DNA from: Pseudaeromonas aegiceratis
Lineage (GTDB): Bacteria; Pseudomonadota; Gammaproteobacteria; Enterobacterales; Aeromonadaceae
Direction: 5' to 3'
Assembly: GCF_046254905.1 (NCBI RefSeq)
Contig: NZ_CP158016.1
Coordinates: 310,001-374,000, forward strand
DNA: 64,000 nt
Each line of letters starts with the position of its first letter. The first letter of the stretch is position 1. This document shows positions 59,311 to 64,000 of the stretch, piece after piece. The notes under the pieces were generated by a model. The model was not told the origin of the DNA. It saw only the letters and a program-made list of their open reading frames with translations, and searched no databases. The position numbers and the translations under genes were made by a program.

Positions 59311-60318
59311 ATGCTAAACGTGGTCATCATTGGCGCCAGCGGTTATGCCGGCGCAGATCTGGCGGGCCTGGTTCAGGGCCATCCTCAGCTGCAGCTCAAG
59401 GGCCTGTATGTTTCCGCCAACAGCCAGGATGCCAACAAGGCCTTCTCCGCCCTGCATCCCCAGTATCTGGGGCTGATCGATCTGCCGGTGCAGCCCTTGA
59501 CCGACGAGGGCATGGCCGAGGCCATGGCGGGTACCGATCTGGTCTGCCTGGCCACCGCCCACGAGGTGAGCATGGACCTGGCGCCCCAGTTTCTGGCCGC
59601 CGGCATCAAGGTGTTCGATCTCTCCGGCGCCTTCCGGGTGGAGCAGGCCGGCTTCTATGACCAGTACTATGGTTTTGCCCACAACCAACCCGAGTGGCTG
59701 AACAAGGCCGTCTACGGTCTGGCGGAGTGGAATGCCGACGCCATCGCCCAGGCCGAACTCATCGCCGTGCCCGGCTGCTACCCCACCGCCTCCCTGCTGG
59801 CCTTGAAGCCGCTGCAGGCCGCGGGGCTGATCCAGGTGGGCAGCAAGCCCATCATCAATGCGGTGTCCGGCGTGTCCGGTGCCGGCCGCAAGGCCTCAGT
59901 CGGTACCAGCTTCTGCGAGGTGAGCCTCAACCCCTACGGCGTGTTCACCCATCGCCATCAGCCGGAGATCAGCCATCACCTGGGTACCGGCGTGGTGTTC
60001 CAGCCACACCTGGGCAACTTCGCCCGCGGCATATTGGCCACCCTGTATGTGCAGCTGGCGGACGGCGTGACCGCCGAGCAGGTGGACGCCGCCTATCAGG
60101 CCGCCTACGGTCACCAGCCCCTGGTGCGCCTGAGCGCCCAGTGGCCCTCTATCCGCGGGGTGGCCGGCCGGCCCTTCTGCGACCTGCACTGGCAGCTGCA
60201 GGATGGTCTGCTCATCGTGGGCTCCGCCATCGACAACCTGCTCAAGGGCGCCTCATCCCAGGCCATGCAGTGCATCAACATCAATTACGGCTTTGACCAG
60301 ACCACAGGCCTCATCTGA
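59311..60318 (+). CDS. argC: N-acetyl-gamma-glutamyl-phosphate reductase
   Basis: 335 residues, reducing N-acetylglutamyl phosphate to the semialdehyde with NADPH. The Rossmann loop is VVIIGASGYAGADLAGLV and the catalytic Cys156 lies in VPGCYPTASLLALKPL. The other motif HRHQPEISHHLG matches the family's His-containing loop. First gene of argCBFGH; the ribosome site is weak (ATAGCAAG before ATG) and the leader is about 170 bases from the ARG boxes. Confidence 0.97.
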   Translation: MLNVVIIGASGYAGADLAGLVQGHPQLQLKGLYVSANSQDANKAFSALHPQYLGLIDLPVQPLTDEGMAEAMAGTDLVCLATAHEVSMDLAPQFLAAGIKVFDLSGAFRVEQAGFYDQYYGFAHNQPEWLNKAVYGLAEWNADAIAQAELIAVPGCYPTASLLALKPLQAAGLIQVGSKPIINAVSGVSGAGRKASVGTSFCEVSLNPYGVFTHRHQPEISHHLGTGVVFQPHLGNFARGILATLYVQLADGVTAEQVDAAYQAAYGHQPLVRLSAQWPSIRGVAGRPFCDLHWQLQDGLLIVGSAIDNLLKGASSQAMQCININYGFDQTTGLI

Positions 60319-60330
60319 TTGGAGAATACG

Positions 60331-61110
60331 ATGGCGAACAACACCCTGGTAATCAAACTGGGCGGCACCCTGCTGGAGAGCGACGAGGCCCTGACCGCCC
60401 TGTTCGACGGCCTGACCCAGTTCCTCAATGACAGCCATAGACCCCTGGTGCTGGTGCATGGCGGTGGCTGTCTGGTGGACGATCTGCTCAAGGGCCTGGG
60501 GCTCAAGAGCACCAAGAAGAATGGCCTGCGGGTCACCCCGTTTGAACATATCCCCCTGATCGCCGGTGCCCTGGCCGGCACCGCTAACAAGCAGATGATG
60601 GCCAAGGCCATCGCCCACGGCATCAAGAGCGTGGGCTTCTGCCTGGCGGACGGCGGCATGTGCAAGGTCACCCAGCTGGATCCCGAGCTGGGCGCCGTGG
60701 GCGAATGTCAGCCCAATGACGCCAGCCTGGCACAGGCGGTGCTGGACATGGGCTGCATGCCGGTCATCAGCTCCATCGGTATCACGGAACAGGGCGAACT
60801 GATGAACGTCAACGCCGACCAGGCCGCCACCGCCATCGCTGAGCTGCTGGGTGCCGATCTGGTGATGCTCTCCGATGTGAGCGGTATCCTGGATGGCAAG
60901 GGCCAGCTGATCCCCGATATGACCCAGGCCAAGGCGGAGGAGCTGATCGCCAAGGGCGTCATCACCGGCGGCATGGAAGTGAAGGTGCGGGCCGCCCTGC
61001 ACGCCGCCGCCACCCTGGGCCGGCCCATCGCCGTGGCCAGCTGGCGTTATCCCGAGCAGCTGTCCAGCCTGCTGGCGGGCGGCGCAGTGGGGACCAAGGT
61101 CATGGCCTGA
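60331..61110 (+). CDS. argB: Acetylglutamate kinase
   Basis: 259 residues from ATG 60331 with GGAG 6 bp upstream; an in-frame TTG at 60319 would add four residues. It phosphorylates N-acetylglutamate. Motifs: LVIKLGGTLLESDEAL, PLVLVHGGGCLVDDLLKGLG, and TEQGELMNVNADQAATAIAE near the C-terminal lobe, with LSDVSGILDGKGQ. The short E. coli-like form without an N-terminal arginine-sensing helix suggests no arginine feedback here. Confidence 0.96.
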   Translation: MANNTLVIKLGGTLLESDEALTALFDGLTQFLNDSHRPLVLVHGGGCLVDDLLKGLGLKSTKKNGLRVTPFEHIPLIAGALAGTANKQMMAKAIAHGIKSVGFCLADGGMCKVTQLDPELGAVGECQPNDASLAQAVLDMGCMPVISSIGITEQGELMNVNADQAATAIAELLGADLVMLSDVSGILDGKGQLIPDMTQAKAEELIAKGVITGGMEVKVRAALHAAATLGRPIAVASWRYPEQLSSLLAGGAVGTKVMA

Positions 61111-61146
61111 GCGCCAAACTCGTTTTAAAGCATTAAGGAGAGAGCA

Positions 61147-62064
61147 ATGCGTCACCTGTTAACGTCAATGGAATTCACTCAGGATGAACTGCTCGGGCTC
61201 ATTGCCCTGGGCCGGGCCATGAAGGCCGACCCGGCAGCCTACCGCACCAGCCTGGCCGGCAAGAGTGTGGTCACCCTGTTTGAAAAGCCGTCCCTGCGTA
61301 CCCGGGTGACCTTTGACATCGGCATCAACCGCCTGGGGGGCCATGCGGTCTACCTGGATCAGCAAAATGGTGCCATGGGGCAGCGGGAGAGCGTCAAGGA
61401 CTTCGCCGGCAACCTGTCCCGCTGGTGTGAAGGCATAGTCGCGCGGGTCTACGACCATCAGACGCTGATCGAGCTGCGGGAACATGCTACCGTGCCGGTG
61501 GTGAACTCCCTGTGCAACCTCTATCACCCCTGCCAGGCGCTGGCGGACTTCATGACCATCGCCGAGCACTACGATGATCTGACCAAGGTGAAGCTGGCCT
61601 ACCTGGGGGATGGCAACAACGTCACCCACTCCCTGCTGATCCTGGGGGCCTTGTTGGGCACCAGCGTCACCGCCGTTTGCCCCAAGGGCAATGGCCCGGA
61701 CGTGCAGATCTTCAATCAGGCCCTGGACCTGGCGAAAAAGAGCGGTGCCCATCTGGCGGTCACCGACCAGGTAGAGGATATTAAAGGCTTCGATGTGGTC
61801 TACACCGATACCTGGGTGTCCATGGGTGACAACACCCCGCTGGAGGCGGTAAAAGACAAGTTCATGCCCTATCAGATCAATCAGGGACTGCTGGATAACA
61901 CCGGCATTCGCCATGTGCTGCACTGTCAACCGGCGCATCGGGAATTGGAAATTACATCGGAAGTGATGGACGGGCCGGCCTCCCTCATTCTGGATGAGGC
62001 GGAGAACCGCATGCATGCCCAGAACGCCATCCTCCACACACTGATCAATCAAGGAGACAAGTAA
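61147..62064 (+). CDS. argF: Ornithine carbamoyltransferase
   Basis: 305 residues, the short form seen in several marine gammaproteobacteria. It joins carbamoyl phosphate and ornithine to citrulline. The carbamoyl-phosphate loop is EKPSLRTRVTFDIG (S49-L-R-T52). The HPCQA-type motif is YHPCQALADF. The ornithine loop, usually HCLP, reads HCQPAHRELEIT here (His259, Cys260, Gln261, Pro262). LGDGNNVTHSLLILG is intact. The change is next to the catalytic Cys and noted as a finding. Ends directly before argG with no gap. Confidence 0.95.
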   Translation: MRHLLTSMEFTQDELLGLIALGRAMKADPAAYRTSLAGKSVVTLFEKPSLRTRVTFDIGINRLGGHAVYLDQQNGAMGQRESVKDFAGNLSRWCEGIVARVYDHQTLIELREHATVPVVNSLCNLYHPCQALADFMTIAEHYDDLTKVKLAYLGDGNNVTHSLLILGALLGTSVTAVCPKGNGPDVQIFNQALDLAKKSGAHLAVTDQVEDIKGFDVVYTDTWVSMGDNTPLEAVKDKFMPYQINQGLLDNTGIRHVLHCQPAHRELEITSEVMDGPASLILDEAENRMHAQNAILHTLINQGDK

Positions 62065-63273
62065 ATGGAAGGCATCAACAAGGTCGTATTGGCCTATTCC
62101 GGTGGTCTGGATACCTCTGCCATCGTGCCCTGGCTCAAGGAAAATTACGGCTGTGAGGTGATCTGCTTCGTGGCCGACGTGGGGCAAGGGGCCGATGACC
62201 TGGAAGGGGTAGAGCAGAAGGCTCTGGCCTCAGGTGCCTCCAAGTGCATCGTCAAGGATCTGAAGGACGAGTTCGTCAAGGATTACGTCTACCCGACCCT
62301 GAAGACCGGCGCCATCTACGAAGGCACCTACCTGCTGGGCACCTCCATGGCCCGGCCCGTGATCGCCAAGGCCATGGTGGAAGCCGCCATGGCCGAAGGC
62401 GCCGATGCCATCGCCCACGGCTGTACCGGCAAGGGTAACGACCAGGTGCGCTTCGAAGGCGCCGTGGCCGCCCTGGCGCCGCAGCTGAAGGTGATCGCCC
62501 CCTGGCGGATCTGGACCATGCGCTCCCGGGAAGAGCTGCTCAACTACCTGTCCGAGCGCAACATCCCCTGCAAGGCCTCCATCACCAAGATCTACAGCCG
62601 TGATGCCAACGCCTGGCACATCTCCACCGAAGGTGGTGAGCTGGAAAGTACCTGGAACGAAGCTTCTGCCGCCGTATGGCAGTGGACTGTGGATCCGGAA
62701 GCTGCGCCGGACAAGGCCGAATACGTCAAGCTGACCATCGCCGAAGGTGAAGTGGTAGCGGTGGACGACCAGGCTCTGTCGCCCTACGAGGTGCTGTTGA
62801 CCCTGAACGAGCGGGCGGCCAAGCATGGCGTCGGCCGTATCGACATCACCGAGAACCGTCTGGTGGGCATGAAGTCCCGTGGCTGCTACGAAACCCCCGG
62901 CGGCACCGTGATGATGGCGGCCCTGCGGGCGGTGGAAGAGCTGGTGCTGGACAAGACCACCCGCGCCTGGCGCGAGAAACTGGGGGCCGAATTCTCCCAC
63001 CTGGTGTACGACGGCCGCTGGTTCACCCCCCTGTGCAAGGCCATCCTGGCCTCTGCCGACGCCATCGCCGAGGATCTGTCCGGTGAGGTGGTGCTGAAGA
63101 TGTACAAGGGCTCAGTGACCGCGGTACAGAAGCGCTCCGTCAACAGCCTCTACTCCGAAGACTTCGCCACCTTTGGCGCCGACGAAGTGTACGATCAGAG
63201 CCATGCCGAAGGTTTCATCCGTCTCTATACCCTGGCCAGCCGCATCCGCGCCCTCAAGGAGCAGAGCAAGTAA
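62065..63273 (+). CDS. argG: Argininosuccinate synthase
   Basis: 402 residues. It joins citrulline and aspartate with ATP. The PP-loop is VVLAYSGGLDTSAIVPWL, followed by EVICFVADVGQGADDLEGVE and GCTGKGNDQVRFEGAVAAL. The C-terminus (SLYSEDFATFGADEVYDQSH) is typical of the type-1 enzyme. The start follows the argF stop directly. Confidence 0.98.
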   Translation: MEGINKVVLAYSGGLDTSAIVPWLKENYGCEVICFVADVGQGADDLEGVEQKALASGASKCIVKDLKDEFVKDYVYPTLKTGAIYEGTYLLGTSMARPVIAKAMVEAAMAEGADAIAHGCTGKGNDQVRFEGAVAALAPQLKVIAPWRIWTMRSREELLNYLSERNIPCKASITKIYSRDANAWHISTEGGELESTWNEASAAVWQWTVDPEAAPDKAEYVKLTIAEGEVVAVDDQALSPYEVLLTLNERAAKHGVGRIDITENRLVGMKSRGCYETPGGTVMMAALRAVEELVLDKTTRAWREKLGAEFSHLVYDGRWFTPLCKAILASADAIAEDLSGEVVLKMYKGSVTAVQKRSVNSLYSEDFATFGADEVYDQSHAEGFIRLYTLASRIRALKEQSK

Positions 63274-63286
63274 GCCAGGTCAGCCA

Positions 63287-63304
63287 GCGCCCCCTAGGGG
63301 GCGC
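63287..63304. repeat. Perfect palindrome downstream of argG
   Basis: GCGCCCCCTAGGGGGCGC is an 18-bp perfect palindrome. As RNA it would be a stem with a very tight loop or a dimer site. It starts 13 bp after the argG stop codon. Confidence 0.6.
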
Positions 63305-63314
63305 CTGTAATCCT

Positions 63315-63340
63315 ACGACTCCTGCCCTGGCGGGAGTCGT
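63315..63340 (+). terminator. Strong hairpin between argG and argH (attenuator or terminator-like)
   Basis: ACGACTCCTGCC and GGCGGGAGTCGT form a 12-pair stem (one T-G wobble) around a CT loop, followed by CATTTCTTG. The tail is not a clear T-run, so termination may be partial. argH begins 33 bp later. Confidence 0.5.
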
Positions 63341-63373
63341 CATTTCTTGAACAGACAGATTTGGAGAAGCGCC

Positions 63374-64000
63374 ATGGCCTTGTGGGGCGGACGGTTCAGC
63401 CAGGCGGCTGATACGCGGTTTAAACAATTCAACGATTCACTGCCGTTTGACTACCGGCTGGCCGAGCAGGACGTGCTGGGCTCCATCAGCTGGTCGCGGG
63501 CCCTGGTCAAGGTGGGCATACTCACCGCCGAGGAGCAGCTCAAGCTGGAGGCGGCCCTACAGGATCTGCTGGCCCAGGTGCAGGCCGACCCGGAGCAGAT
63601 ACTGCAATCGGACGCCGAGGACATTCACTCCTGGGTGGAGAGCCAGCTCATCGAGCGGGTAGGGGATCTGGGCAAGAAGCTGCACACCGGTCGCTCCCGC
63701 AACGACCAGGTGGCCACGGATCTCAAGCTCTGGTGCAAGACCCAGGGGGCCCAGCTGCTGCTGACCATCCACGGCCTGCAACGGCAGCTGGTGGCGGTGG
63801 CCGATGCCCACCAGAGCACGGTGCTGCCGGGTTACACCCACCTGCAACGGGCCCAGCCCGTCACCTTTGCCCACTGGGCCCTGGCCTACGTGGAGATGTT
63901 GGAGCGCGACTACAGCCGGTTGCAGGATGCCCTGGCGCGGCTGAACCTGAGCCCGCTGGGCTGCGGCGCCCTGGCCGGCACCGCCTACGCCATCGACCGT
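63374..64000 (+). CDS. argH: Argininosuccinate lyase (5' part)
   Basis: The first 209 codons are present and the gene continues beyond the window end. The start ATG 63374 has GGAG upstream and the N-terminus MALWGGRFSQAADTRFKQFN is typical. Further motifs: DAEDIHSWVESQLIERVGDL, KLHTGRSRNDQVATDLKLWC and LPGYTHLQRAQPVTFAHWAL. It splits argininosuccinate into arginine and fumarate. In Vibrio-type genomes this gene is fused to an argA-like acetyltransferase domain; the cut prevents checking that here. Confidence 0.97.
   Translation, partial: MALWGGRFSQAADTRFKQFNDSLPFDYRLAEQDVLGSISWSRALVKVGILTAEEQLKLEAALQDLLAQVQADPEQILQSDAEDIHSWVESQLIERVGDLGKKLHTGRSRNDQVATDLKLWCKTQGAQLLLTIHGLQRQLVAVADAHQSTVLPGYTHLQRAQPVTFAHWALAYVEMLERDYSRLQDALARLNLSPLGCGALAGTAYAIDR

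Noticed and set aside
1..64000. CRISPR arrays, insertion sequences, prophage genes, tRNA or rRNA genes
   Set aside because: No regularly spaced direct repeats, transposase or integrase motifs, or tRNA/rRNA-like sequences were recognised while reading both strands.

Overview
The window is about 64% GC, almost fully coding, and reads as chromosome of a free-living, motile gammaproteobacterium. MetJ, GreB, HslR/HslO, YrfG and NudE all resemble their enterobacterial relatives. ATP-type PckA, the order ppc-argE-argCBFGH, and a type II secretion operon lying between hslR and yrfG are arrangements I associate with Vibrionaceae/Aeromonadales. With the high GC, a marine or brackish member of the Aeromonadales (Aeromonas, Oceanimonas or Zobellella-like) is the best guess; it is an inference, since no rRNA or other marker is present.

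Layout. (1) 1-17695: a flagellar locus of lateral (Flag-2/laf) organisation: the 3' end of a sigma54 activator (LafK type), fliEFGHIJ, then flgN-flgM-flgA on the minus strand, then flgBCDEFGHIJKL and a terminal gene of unknown function. FlgJ lacks the muramidase domain. No flagellin follows. (2) 17706-25046: greB, an RpiR-type regulator and a DmpA-type N-terminal-nucleophile aminopeptidase on the minus strand; divergent from them a polyamine-type ABC transporter (ATPase, two permeases, binding protein) and a nitrilase-family amidase. This looks like a small uptake-and-hydrolysis system. (3) 25089-41143: pckA, hslO and hslR (minus), the complete gspCDEFGHIJKLMN operon (plus), yrfG (minus), nudE (plus) and metJ (minus). 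(4) 41302-44936: metB-metL behind tandem met boxes. (5) 44987-47832: a membrane diguanylate cyclase, a MerR regulator, a carboxymuconolactone-decarboxylase-like protein behind a MerR-type promoter, and a YkgJ zinc-cluster protein. (6) 48271-55062: an accessory stretch with a lipoprotein amidase behind a consensus-like sigma54 promoter, a Gfo/Idh/MocA-type oxidoreductase, a lipoprotein glycoside hydrolase of family 3, an AraC regulator and a YbaK deacylase. (7) 55148-64000: ppc, argE (minus), and argCBFGH (plus, argH cut by the window end), with two ARG boxes in the argE/argC divergent region.

How the parts work together. The flagellar block encodes the MS-ring/rotor, soluble export ATPase complex, rod, L and P rings, hook and hook-filament junction. 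The gsp block is a near-complete secreton lacking only genes usually found elsewhere (prepilin peptidase, gspAB). The arginine block covers N-acetylglutamyl-phosphate through arginine, with carbon entry by Ppc beside it. The parts most deserving a second look are the RpiR/DmpA/ABC/amidase cluster, the sigma54-driven lipoprotein amidase, the unassigned gene ending the flagellar operon, and an HCLP-to-HCQP change in ArgF.
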